A DNA stretch of 64,000 nucleotides from NCBI GenBank assembly GCA_023055425.1, contig JALGPY010000002.1, positions 134,684,427 through 134,748,426 on the forward strand, given 5' to 3'. This document shows, one piece after another, positions 21,202-33,076 of the stretch (within the stretch, counting starts at the first letter, position 1; each line of letters begins with the position of its first letter). Made by a program: the position numbers and the translations under genes. The notes under the pieces were generated by a model that searched no databases, was not told where the DNA came from, and worked only from the letters and a program-made list of their open reading frames with translations. This DNA is from Linanthus parryae (Eukaryota > Streptophyta > Magnoliopsida > Ericales > Polemoniaceae).

Positions 21202-23880
21202 TGATAGCGCCTTTTAGGGGCTATATATTAATGTTATTTTCCACATTATCATGGGATACTTGAGCTTAAATGTGGAGAATAAGAGTCGTTTTGTCACTTG
21301 TTCCTCACCATGTGCTATATTGTTAGTCCGGGCGTTTTCTATGCATATTTCATTGTTATTTGTCAAATATAATCGCTTGGTATTTTTGTTCATGTTGTCT
21401 TGGCAGGAACGGATGCTAATCGGTTGATAGGAAGCATGGAACGAACTTCGGAAATAACGGGAGCTCAAGTGGAGTCAAGAGAAGCCGAATTGGAGGATCT
21501 TGGATGACCAGTCTGCTCTAATTTGATCATATCCGGAGTTATGAAATTAATTTGGGGATTAAACCATTGCCAAATGAAAATATACTCAGAGAGCTTTCCA
21601 ACGATAGGTCACGGAGCTAAATCCGAGTTCGGACGAAGAAGTTATGGCCCGGCGAAGTCAGGAGCAGATTTCAGGGGGCTATTATGCAATTACTGAAATC
21701 TTGTGACGGGTTATGACTAAAGAACGACCTAGGGAAGAAAAAACACATCATTCACGCATACGGAGGAAGGAATAGAGGCAAGGGAGCTGAGGAGATCGAT
21801 TGGGATCATCCCCAAACCGAAGATTTCACCGTTTGATTTCTTTCTCTTCTCTTTTCATCAATTTTATAGAGAAACTTTGTTGCTTTGCTACGATTGCAAT
21901 TAGTAACTAGCCGTTTTGCTAGGCTTCTCTAGAGAGCCTAGGGTTTATGTAGACGATTATGTTTCCGGGTTTAAGACTTTGTTTCATGCTTTTTTATTTG
22001 ATCTATTTGATGGCATTTGATTTCATGAACTTGTTGAAGATCTTAGTCTATTGACACGGCTAGGGTATGAATTGATAATTCATGAGTCTTCGTGTTCTTC
22101 ATAGATTGTGATCTTGCTTAAAGTTAATATATGTTTTCACTAATTTTTCATATGCTATGTTTAATTCCTTGGCAAGAATGGAGTAATTAACCGGACTTGT
22201 TAATTAGCTAGCGAGTGTGTGAGAGCGACTTAGACCTAGCTGTGATGAGATATGAACAAAAATCCTTAATCACTGAGACTGACAAGAGAAGTGTGTAGGA
22301 TTGGCCTTAGTAGGTGGATTTGATAGGAGATACTGAGGTGTTTGTGTGGTGGTGGTCTGAGAGGACATCATTTCGTACATTGTCGTTAGCCTACTAGAAC
22401 GGATCGGTAGATGTAGGTGGATTGACAGCACACCAAGTAAACTGTGACGTAGAACGACATGAGACTGACAGGATATTGCAACACCCTCCCGAGCCGCAAG
22501 GCCGTCCGGGCCCCACGTTTGGAAAGAGATGTCTCCGCCCGAGGTGATGAGCCTCATTGGGAACAGATAAGGATCGTCGGTTCACAGCTAGTACAACCAT
22601 GGATAACATTTCAAAACATAATTTATTACAATTTCAATGCAAACAATGACATTTGAAAATTCAAGAATACAATTTTCAGTGAAATGAAATAAATTACTAT
22701 GTGATCGATGTTCTAATCATCAAGCCTCCTACCCAGCGGTGTCGTGAACGTTCCCCCACCTCGATAACCAACCTGCGGTTTTAAAATAGCAAAAGCCGAC
22801 GCAGTTTTTACAGAAAATGATCAGCAAACGGCTGAGTAAGCTAACACCCATAGCATGTAAACAGATGACAGGAAATAACATATTCGCCAAGTAATATATA
22901 TTAAATATTCGTGGGAAAAGCGTTCACAGCTGATTTGGTGTGTCAAACTCCGTAACGATCTCAAATTTCGTATTCCAACCCGAAGAAGTGGTCCATCTCG
23001 GGAAATCACTATTAATGGCAAGTCACAACATTACTTTAATCTCAAGATATCTCATATCAATATGAATCGAGTCCAAAAATTTATTTTAGCAACTAGTTGA
23101 TACGGGGCGTGACCATATCCAATCCACAACCTTTTTCTCATATGTGCAAAAGCACTACCACAACCATAACTCAATCACAGGAGGTTCGCATCACACGCCT
23201 CATAACCATAACATAATCAAAAGGAGGTCAGAGCCTCATAATCAGTAACCAAACACAATATGTCAGAAATGTATCGTATCAGGGATATGGCACAAACCCA
23301 CGCACAACGGATTTCCACTTTACATAATTACGAATTCTCTTTCAAGATGTAGAATCGTGTAAGGAGCTCCAAAAAAAGCCTGTGTGGCACAAAATAATAA
23401 TAATAATAATCGATGTACGATTGAGAGATATTCAGATTTGACCAAAAAGTGAGCGGTGTGCTACTCTTGGTAACCGAGGCAACAATTTGAAATTTCGTAA
23501 TTCCAACCCAATGACGTGGTCCGTCTTGGGGAATTACTTTTACAAGATTTATTTCAACTTATTTCACAATAGAATTTATATGTTCTCTTTCGGATTGTTA
23601 TTTAGGATTTGGATACCAATTTCATGCAAGACTTCAAAGAGGAGTATTTCAAATCAAATAAACAACTCAAATAAATCAAGTACGGTATTAATTTCACAAA
23701 TAACTCACGCGATACACGAAATGAATGAAAGGCACACGAGGCTAGGCATATTAACTTACCAAAATACAAGCATGTCCTATAATTCGTTCTCGTCTACGGA
23801 ATCGTCACCTACAAATTGGAGCTTCTAACTTAATAGAATCTCAACAAATATACATCCTATATACATATATATATATATAT

Positions 23881-25386
23881 TGTTGACTCAAAGACCCTTG
23901 AGTGTGTTTGAGAAGTAATTGTTTTGAGTGATGAAAGACAAAGACAAATACATAGGCAGCAAAGCATTTTTGATGCTCCAACGCCTTGAGATACTGATAG
24001 AGCTTCAAAAACTTGAGAGTTGTTTTTATTCTGCTGAATGTTCTAACAATTCTGTGTTGCAGATTGGATACCTGTTTTTATAGATTAGATATTTGCTGCA
24101 TATACTCATGTTTTACATTATCTACATATCTAACACAAATGCAGGTGATCATAACAGGGAGAATCAAAGTTTTCTGGATTTAACTGTAACACACTGTGAA
24201 GCATGTTCAGAGCTTCAAGGCCTTGAGATGTGCCTTGAGCTGCTGACAGTTTTACAGAACTAAGTTGATTCTTTCTTGCAGGTTTTGATTCTTGTTATTG
24301 TGATTGTTTAATGACGTCTAAGAGTACTAAACTTGTTTATTATGATTGATTTGTGTCAGAAGTTAATCAGATTACTGTTCTAATCTTTTAACCAGTTTTT
24401 ATCAGAAACTGGAAAACCAAACAGTCATAGTACTGTTATATTTCTGGACTTTGTTGTTGTTGTGTTTTAATGTTGTTGCAGGTTTGTTAAACGTGCAAGA
24501 GCAATCTCAACAAAATCCAACGGATATTCACTTAGAGCTGTTTGAATTTCAGTTGAAAACAGAAGGAGGATTTGTAGGAACTGAGATCCTAAAATCTCTC
24601 ATTCAGTTGCAGCTGATGGATAAAGAGACTGGTTTGAATTTTGAAAGGGAGAGGCTTGCAGAATACTCAGATAAGTGTGACAAATTCGGGGGAGATCATT
24701 CATTCAAACACACAGGAATTCAAGCTTCAATTCCAGATTTCAGAAGATCAAGTTATTCCAGCTTCCAGAAGAACACATCCAGGCTTCACTAGCTTATTCT
24801 TCTACTGTGTTCTTCACCTGTTTTGTAATCTGTGTATCTTTTAAATATCTTAAACCTCACTAAGCCTAGTGGTTGGTTGTTCAAGTGAACAACCAGAGGT
24901 TCTTGTTAGCTCAACAGTTAGTAGCTGGAACTAGATAGGTTTGGAACCACAAGATGTATAGGTGTAAGGGAAATCACTTAGGCTTGAAGATCTAGGGTTG
25001 TTTCTGTGTGAGTAATAAGAAGTGTTTGCCCAATCCTGGTGGTATTAGATCCCTCAGGCAGAGATTAGGTTCATTGGGACTGAACTCTGTAAATTGCTTT
25101 TTGTTCTTTACTTTACAGTTTTGTTATTTTCTGTTGCACACAACTCAAATCAAACTAGGGTTTATAAACTGTTTAAAACTGGTAATAGTTTAAGGCCTTG
25201 AAGCTTTCTATTTTGCCTTTGAAAGTTTCTAACAGTGTTCTAAAATCTAAGGCCTTGAGATTTGAGTTTCACACAAATCTAATCTGTTAGAATTTGAGTT
25301 TTTCAAAAAGTTTCCATACTCTATTCAGCCCCCCCCCCCTTATAGAGTATTTAGGTCCTGTATTTAGTCTACATTACACACTTTCA
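23881..25386 (+). repeat. 5' LTR of element D
   Basis: It runs TGTTGACTCAAAG to CACTTTCA. A C-run after TATTCAG (about 25330) lies about 55 bp before the end, a feature shared with element C. Short open frames inside it (for example at 24451) recur in the 3' LTR with a stop and are not genes. Confidence 0.9.
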
Positions 25387-25388
25387 AT

Positions 25389-25400
25389 TGGTATCAGAGC
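25389..25400 (+). other. Primer binding site of element D
   Basis: TGGTATCAGAGC, complementary to the initiator methionine tRNA 3' end, two bases after the LTR. Confidence 0.9.
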
Positions 25401-25436
25401 TTGGGTCACTGATATAGATCTAACAATCTTGTGACT

Positions 25437-27310
25437 ATGAGTAATGTAGGTGATGGTGGATTCTCACAAGGAAGGGCAGCCAATAGACCTCCATTGTTCT
25501 GTGGTGATAACTTCATGCACTGGAAGGCATTGATGAAGATTTTCATCATAGATCATGACATGGAACTGTGGTCAATAGTTCAGAATGGTCCTCATGAGTA
25601 CTATACTACAATTGATGGAGTCAAATGTATCAAGTCTGAGGAAAATCTTTCAGTTACTGAACTGGAAAAGGTATCAAAAAATTACAAGGCTATGAATCTG
25701 TTATACTGTGCTCTTAATGCAGATGAGTTCAACAGAGTGTCAAATTGCAAGAGTGCCAAAGAAGTATGGGATAAATTGGTTGTGACATATGAAGGAACTA
25801 GCCAGGTTAAGCAGACCAAAATCAACATACTTCTGAGGCAATATGATTTGTTCAAGATGAACTCAGATGAGACCATCAAGGAGATGTTCAAAAGATTCAC
25901 TAATGTGTTGAATAATCAGGAGTCATTGGGAAAGAAGTTATCAAATGCGGAGAAGGTCAGGAAATTCTGAGAAGCTTTCCAAAACCCAAGTGGGAGCCAA
26001 AGAAAACAGCCATTGAGGAAGCTCTGGATTTAATTCTTCTTCAGCTAGATGATCTACAAGGAAAGCTGCTCACTCGTGAAATGTCTATGAAGGATGTGGA
26101 AGGTGATTTGAGTGAAAACATCAAGGACTTAGCACTTAAGGCCAAAGACAGTGAAAAGTATCAAAGCCTTGAGACTGAAGATGAGCATGATGATGAAGAG
26201 GCTTTAGCATTGATCTCCAAGGCCTTGGCCAGGATTCTCAAAAAGAAAAGCAACTCTGGTAACAGGGACTACAACAGAGAGAGATCAAGACCTTCAGGCA
26301 GCAAGGACTACAAAGGTAAACCTTCATCACAGTCACATAAAACTAAAGTAATGAATTGTTTTGAGTGTGGTGATGCAGATCATTTAGTAAGGGACTGTCC
26401 ACAAAAGAAGAAGAACATGAACTTTCAGAAGAAATATAGTGACAACAGAAGGAAGAAAGCCATGATGGCTTCCAAGAGTGATTCTGATTCATCAAGTGAC
26501 TCGGACACAGAAGAAGATCAAGCAAACTTGTTCTTCATGGCCAAGCATGATGAAGAAAAATCATCAGACAGACATATTGAAGATATGGTAAAAAATCTTC
26601 TTGCTAGTCCTTCTGATGTGCTTCCTGAAATTCTCAAGAGTATGTTTTTAAATGAGGAATGTTATAAAAATGAGATTTATGATTTAAAGATTAAGATTCA
26701 TGAGCAGGTAAAAGAAAACCTGGACCTAGTTTTTACCAACAAAACTGTTGAAGTTTCTAAGACAAAGCTTGAAAATGACTTCAAGGCCTTGGAAAGCAGG
26801 TTCAAAGCCTTGAAGGCACAGATAAAAGAGGTTGTTGATCAAAACACTCTTTTGGCTGAAAGATATGCTGATCTAAAGACTCATTCAGAGGATTTAGAAC
26901 AACAAACCTGTTCTTTGACTGAGAAAATTCAAGAGTCTAAGAAGGTCCTAGCTAGTTTTAAAGGCTCAGAACATAATCTAAATCTCATTCTTGGAGGAAG
27001 TCTGAAATCAATGCATAAAAGTGGGATTGGCTATAATCCAAATTTTCCAAAGAAAAGCCAAACTACTTTTGTCAAATCTGGTAGCAGACATTCTCCAAAA
27101 TGTCATTACTGTGGAAAAATTGGTCATGTCAGATTAACTTGTCCCTTCAGAAGATCAAAACCTCATATTATGAGGAATACTTATCCTTATCAGCTTGAGG
27201 GACAGGTTAGGCAGATTTGGGTTCCAAAAGGAATTATACCACCAAACATGGCTGATTCTGAGTATGACTCAAAGTTCTGCACTTGGTCTAACAGCCTGTT
27301 GAAGCAATGA
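25437..27310 (+). pseudogene. gag: Gag of Sirevirus D, one frameshift
   Basis: This structural protein forms the particle and binds the RNA. The ATG at 25437 gives MSNVGDGGFSQGRAANRP, the same start as C. The capsid region includes NFMHWKALMKIF and SAKEVWDKLV. At about 25968 a missing base ends the first frame after KVRKF; the message continues in the next frame to 27310. That part holds a first knuckle CX2CX4HX4C (CFECGDADHLVRDC, about 26356), a lysine and serine-acid tract, a long helical stretch likely to form a coiled coil (26680-26960) and a second knuckle CHYCGKIGHVRLTC (about 27102). The span is about 620 codons, fitting large Sirevirus Gags. It ends at a TGA after SLLKQ; pol follows in the +1 frame. 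Confidence 0.85.
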
Positions 27311-30300
27311 TTTATTTTTGCAGGATGTCACCAAGGCCTTGAAAGATCAAAAATGGATATTAGACAGTGGATGTTCCAGACATATGAGTGGAAAGAAGTC
27401 TCTCTTTACTGAACTCACAGAAAAATCTGGAGGAACAATCACACTTGGTGACAAAGCAAAATGCAATATCAATGGTATAGGTAGTATTGGTAATATTTCT
27501 ACTAACTCTATCTCTGACGTTTATATGGTAGATGGAATTAAGTATAATCTGCTTAGCATCTCTTAGTTATGTGATAAAGGTTATAAAGCTATATTTGACA
27601 AGGAGAAATATGTGGTGCAAGATGAGAAATCTGGTGATTGCATACTCACTGCTCCTAAATCATGTAATCTATATGCTATGAGTACTAACAGTGTTGCAGG
27701 TGACAAGCTAAAATGCCTCAAGGCCTTGAAGGAAGATTCAAAGCTTTGGCACAGAAAGCTTGGGCATATTAGCATACATACCTTGAATAAACTCATCTCA
27801 AAGGATCTGGTAAGAGGTTTACCATCATAAAAATTTTCAGATGATGAGGTTTGCAAGGCATGTGTACAAGGTAAGCAAACCAGAAGCTCATTCAATCCAA
27901 AGAACTTTGTAAGTACTTCTAGACCCTTAGAACTGTTGCATATGGACTTGTGTGGTTCTATGAGAGTTCAGACCCCAAAAGGTAAGAGGTATATGCTTGT
28001 TATAATAGATGATTATTCTAGATTTACTTGGGTCATGTTTATTAGAGACAAAACTGAAACTTTATCTGAAGTTTCTAGATTGTGCAAAGAGCTTCAAACT
28101 TTGAAAAATTTACCTGTTGCATCCATTAGAAGTGATCATGGTAGGGAGTTTGATCAACTTGACTTTGATTTGTTTTGTGCAAAGCATGGAATTTCACACA
28201 ACTTTTCTGCACCGAGAACTCCACAACAAAATTGAGTAGTTGAAAGGAAAAATAGGACACTTGAGGATATGTCTAGAACAATGCTTCTTGAAAGTAATTT
28301 GCCAAAGTTCTTGTGGGCAGAAGTTGTTAATACTGTCAATTATGTGCTGAATAGATGCTTGATTAGACCTATTTTGAAAAAGTCCCCTTATGAACTGTTT
28401 AAAGGTAGGAAGCCTACTGTTTCTTATTTTAAACATTTTGGTTGTATCTTTTTTGTGCATAATAATGGTAGAGACAATCTTGGGAAGTTTGATGCTAGAA
28501 GTGATGAAGGTGTATTTCTTGGATATTCTCAAACTAGCAAAGCTTATAGAGTTTACAATAGAAAAACCAAGATTGTGGAAGAGAGTATTCATGTGATTTT
28601 GATGAAAGTACTAAGGATTCTCTGAGTGAAAGTTTTGCAGATATAGATTTGAACAAGCATGAGTCAGATGATGATGCTATGAAAGAGGAAAAAGACAAAA
28701 CTAATGTGCAGAATCAATCAGCAGAATCTCAAGGCCTTGAACCTCCTGCAAAACCAAAATCTCAAAGCCTTGAGACAGAAGCTGAAACTTTCTATGATGC
28801 TCCCTCTACTGTTTCAAGAACTCAAAGCCTTTAAGGAGAATATTCCTGGATACCAGGAAATAATTTTAAGTACCTTGCAGATCATCCAGCTGACAATATC
28901 ATATCTGATCCATCAACTGGAACTCGGACAAGAGGACAATTGAAGAACTTGTTTGCTTTAGTGCATTCGTATCTTTGATTGAGCCTAAAAATACCAAGGA
29001 ACCAATAGAAGATGCAGACTGGATCATTGCAATGCAGAGTGAGCTGAATGAGTTTGAAAGAAACAAGGTATGGAATCTGGTTCCTAGACCTAAAGAGAAA
29101 TCAGTTATTGGAACCAGATGGGTATTCAGAAACAAGCTTGATGAGAATGGCAAAGTGGTAAGGAATAAAGCCAGACTGGTGGCACAAGGATATAATCAGG
29201 AAGAAGGTATATATTATGAGGAGACTTTTGCTCCTGTTGCCAGGTTAGAAGCTATTAGAATACTTCTTGCATTTGCATCTCACAGTCACATAAAGCTTTA
29301 TCAAATGGATGTCAAATGTGCTTTTCTGAATGGCTATTTACAAGTAGATGTTCTTATAGCACAACCTCCTGGTTTTGAAGATGAAAACTTTCCTGATCAT
29401 GTTTATAAACTAGACAAAGCTCTTTATAGGTTAAAACAAGCTCCAAAGGCTTGGTATGATAGACATTCAAAATTTCTAATTGACAATAATTTCAAAAGAG
29501 GTCTAGTTGATAAAACTCTTTTTATTAAACATCATCAAAGTGATTGTTTAGTAGTTCAGATCTATGTAGATGATATTCTATTTGGTGCTACTAATGATGC
29601 TCTTTCAAAAGAGTTTTCTAGTCTGATGTGCAGGGAGTTTGAGATGATCTTAATGGGTGAACTGAATTTCTTTCTTGGACTTCATATCTTACAAATGAAG
29701 AAAGGAATTTTTGTACATCAAGGAAAGTATACCTAGGACTTATTGAACAAGTACAATACGTCACAGTCCAAGGTGCTTAAAACCCCTATGAGTTCATCAC
29801 TCTCTTTAGACAAGGATTCAAATGGTAAGAGTGTGAATCAAAAGGAATACAAAGGTATGATTGGATCACTTTTGTATTTAACTGCTAGTAGACCTGATAT
29901 TATGTTCAGTGTCTGTATGTGTGCTAGATTTCAAGCAGATCCTAAGGAAAGTCATTTAACTGCAGTCAAAAGAATTTTTAGATACTTGAATGGAACCTGA
30001 GACTTGGGGCTTTGGTATCCAAGGAGATCTAATTTTATGATGAGTGACTATTCAGATGCATAGTTTGCAGGTTATAAAGTAGACAGGAAAATTACTTCTG
30101 GATGTTGCAAGTTTCTTGGATCTTCATTTATCAGTTGGCATTCTAAAAAGCAAAATTTTGTAGCATTATCAACTGCAGAAGCTGAATACATTGCAGCTGG
30201 AGCTTGCTGATCACGAGTGTTATGGATTTCTCAGCAACTTAGAGATCTTGGCTACAATTTCTGAAATGTGCCTATTCATTGTGACAATACAAGTGCTATC

Positions 30301-30520
30301 TGAATCTCTAAGAATCGAGTCCAGCACTCAAGAACCAAGCACATAGATGTGAGACATCACTTCCTTAGAGATCATGCAGAACAAGGTGATGTTGTTTTAA
30401 CTTTTATTTCTACTCTATGCAGATTGCTGATATTTTCACTAAACCTTTTCCAGATGATAGATTTTCATCCCTAAGGCTTGAATTGGGGATGTTAAACAAG
30501 GATGCATTGGTTTAGGGAGA
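27311..30520 (+). pseudogene. pol: Pol of Sirevirus D: protease, integrase, reverse transcriptase, RNase H
   Basis: The order is that of Copia. Protease: WILDSGCSRHMSG at about 27354. Integrase: LWHRKLGH (about 27750) and CKACVQGK make the zinc site; catalytic residues sit in HMDLCGSM (27939), SIRSDHGREF (about 28125) and VVERKNRTLE (about 28240). Reverse transcriptase: NKVWNLVPRP (29065), ARLVAQGY (about 29170), YQMDVKCAFLNG (about 29300) and the YVDD catalytic site (about 29565). RNase H: ALSTAEAEYIAA (about 30165) and [13 protein letters not shown] (about 30335). Stops at about 27564, 27828, 28233, 29734, 29998, 30061, 30208, 30262 and 30301 and a one-base loss near 28603 inactivate it. 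Most stops are CAG/CAA- or TGG/CGA-type changes, consistent with decay of methylated DNA. Confidence 0.9.
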
Positions 30521-30895
30521 GTATTAGTACTTATATGAGATTATGTGTTGAAATCTCAAAGCCTTGAGATTATACTTTCCAAAGCCTTGAAAGTATAGCT
30601 CAAAGCTTTGAAGTTTCTCAAACTGCAGAAAATCTCAAGGCCTTGAGATTGTTCTCCAGGTCTTGAAATAATATTTGAATTACTCAGAGAATTTTGTAAA
30701 AGATCCAAAAATATTTTTCAATATCCTTTTTGCATGTTGATTTAGCAGAGTCCTTTTATGACTCATCATTTTCAACCTACTTAAGCTGAAAGTCAGGGCT
30801 TATTCTTCTTCATTCTCTCTCAATTCTCTACGACTCTCCTCTCTCTCTCTCAATTTCTCTCAATCTCATTCCCTTCTCAAAACCCTAAACCCAAA

Positions 30896-32670
30896 ATGGA
30901 GCGCAAATCAGCCAAAATTCAGCAACAGGGGAAGCCTTCTGGCAGATCCAAGAAGAGGGCAAATAAGAAGGAGAAGATTGTGATTTCTGATTCAGCTTCA
31001 GAAAATACTCAGAGTTTGCATGATGATACTCCTCCTGCAAAGAAGTCCAAAACAGAAAAGGGAGATGAAAGCTCAAGCATTGATCCACAGAAGGAGACAG
31101 AGACTCAGGGTGGTGATCAACCTAGGTCAGACAAGAAGAAAGGGGGAGAGAAGAAAAAGACTGGATAAGAGGAAAAGGGGAAATCTTCTCAAGAAAGCAA
31201 GAAGAAGCCAACTGAAGGAGAACAAGAGAAGAGCAAACCCACTGAGAAGAAAACAAGGGTTAAGCAGGTTGCTGCTGCAACCAAAAAGGGTTATCAAGGT
31301 AAGAATGTACTTCCTACAGATTGGTTTAATAGTTCTGAAGTTAGGACTGTGTGGATGCAATGTTATGCTTCATCTAAGGTAGCTTTCTGTAGTATGGTTT
31401 CTGGGAGTTATTGGATAAACTGGATATTGATTGTATGAGAAAATTAAGAGAAACTGCAGTTTGGAAGGTGTTGAATCCTAGTTCAAAAGCCTATCCTAGG
31501 TTAACTAGCTTATTTTATCTGAATTTGGTTCATGAAGATGATGATAAGATGGTGTTAACTTCAAAAGTGGCTGGAATAGATTTGAGATTAGATCATAGGA
31601 CTTTTGCCAAAGTCTTGGGCATTCGTAGAAAGTATAATGTTGGAAATTACCCAGATAGGAAGGAGTGTCTGGAAAAGGCAAAAGAGATGTTTTTCATTGA
31701 TGGTGTACCCTCTGGTCCAAAGTAGTTGACACACTCTGTGCTCAACTGTGAAGCCAAAATTTTGTTTACAGTTCTGATGAGGAGTGTTGTTCCTGGGGAG
31801 AACTCAAGGGAGTTGGTTACTGATAAAGTTCTTATACTGATGTATCTGATATCTCAAGGGTTTGAGATAGACTTGCCAACAGTTGTTATGGATCATATGA
31901 TTTATTGTGCAAATAGAACTAGAAACCATCCTCTTCCATATGCCAATCTGTTACCTCTTTTCTTTGAATATTTTTATGTACCTGTGAAAGGGGAGGAAAA
32001 GATTACTGGAGGTTTTGCGTTGATTGATGAGACTGAATTACAGAGGTTTGGGGTAGTTCAGACTGGAAAAGGACATTGGAAGTTCTATTCAGATTTGTCA
32101 AAGGAGGAACTTGGAGAAAAGGAGTTTGTAAATCCAAAGGGGGCTACTTCAGGGAAAGGACAAGCCAATGAATATTATTCGTTGTTGGTTGAGAAGTTTG
32201 AAGATCAGCAGGTTGAGATTGAAGATCTCAGACAAAGGTTATTTGATCTGTCATCTGAATTTAACCAGTTCAAGGGTTTGATGAATGTTATGAATGGGAA
32301 GCGGGATATTGTCATCAAGGGTTTGAACTTGGAGAAGATACCTTCTGCTACTAGTCATGACACCAGTGTGGATTCAGATGAAAGGCTGGGTGATTTCTTG
32401 AAGAAGAAAAAGAAGCCAATTCCAGTGGTGCTTACATCAAAAGATCTGTATGAGCAAACTGATGAAGAAGATGATGGTGAAGACACAGGTGTTGATGCAG
32501 CTACAGAGGGGGATTCAGTGCAGGTTAAGAAAAAAGTGGATGAGATCATTGAAGAAGTTGTTGCAGAAGTGGAAGCTGAACAAGAGGGGAATCAGTCTAC
32601 TGAAGATGCTGGAAGTGAGGAAGAAGTTGGAGAAGGCTCAGAGAAAGGCCAAACATCAAAGAATAAATGA
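30896..32670 (+). pseudogene. Envelope-like third gene of Sirevirus D
   Basis: Sireviruses often carry a gene after pol, called envelope-like although its role is unproven. The ATG at 30896 starts a lysine- and serine-rich disordered region (residues 1-130). A conserved globular part follows (about 31270-32130), with TDWFNSSEVRTVW, LREWAVW-like and ILMYLISQGFEIDLPTVV stretches resembling the domain annotated in plants as putative plant transposon protein. Next comes a coiled-coil-like helix (FEDQQVEIEDLRQRLFDLSS, about 32200) and a very acidic tail (32460-32660). Stops at 31166 and 31723 and a frameshift near 31390 break it; the span is about 590 codons. No clear signal peptide or membrane segment is visible, so an envelope role is not supported here. 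Confidence 0.75.
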
Positions 32671-33076
32671 AGATCAAAGAAGATCAAAGCCTTGAACCTT
32701 TCCTTCTATCTACTTCTTTTCTTCTTTTCTGTTCTCAAGGCCTTGACTTTCAAGTAATAAATTTTGTTTAAGTTTTTTTTAAGACTCTGAGTAATGATCC
32801 AACATTTCTTCATCCTTCTTTGATGAAAGTCAAAAAGGGGGAGAAATTATGTGTTTGTGTTACTTGCAGTACTTGCATAATAATAATAAGTTGTTTTGGT
32901 TAATCAGTTGTGTTCTTATATTACTGTGATTATATGTGCATTGCTGATTATCTGTGTCAGATTGTCTATTGTAGATTGTCTATTGTATCTGCAATATGTG
33001 GTTATCTAATTCTTATAAGGAGTGGCAGGAATGTCTACACAAGACTATAGGTTTTGTCTTTCATCAAGGGGGAGAT
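32671..33076 (+). other. 3' non-coding region and polypurine tracts of element D
   Basis: AAGCCTTGA and AAGGCCTTGA motif copies lie at 32684-32745. Two purine runs follow: AAAAAGGGGGAG near 32832 and TCAAGGGGGAGAT at 33064-33076, the latter touching the 3' LTR and therefore the likely plus-strand primer. Multiple such runs near the 3' LTR are known in Sireviruses. Confidence 0.75.

Noticed and set aside
24451..24844. 113-codon frame in the D LTR
   Set aside because: Present in both LTRs (33647 in the 3' copy, with a stop). It lies in the LTR leader and has no domain.
27290..27345. A short intron between gag and pol of C and D (a GTAAGG donor in C and a TTTTTGCAG acceptor in D)
   Set aside because: The distance between possible donor and acceptor in C is about 30 bp, too short for a plant intron, and D lacks the donor.
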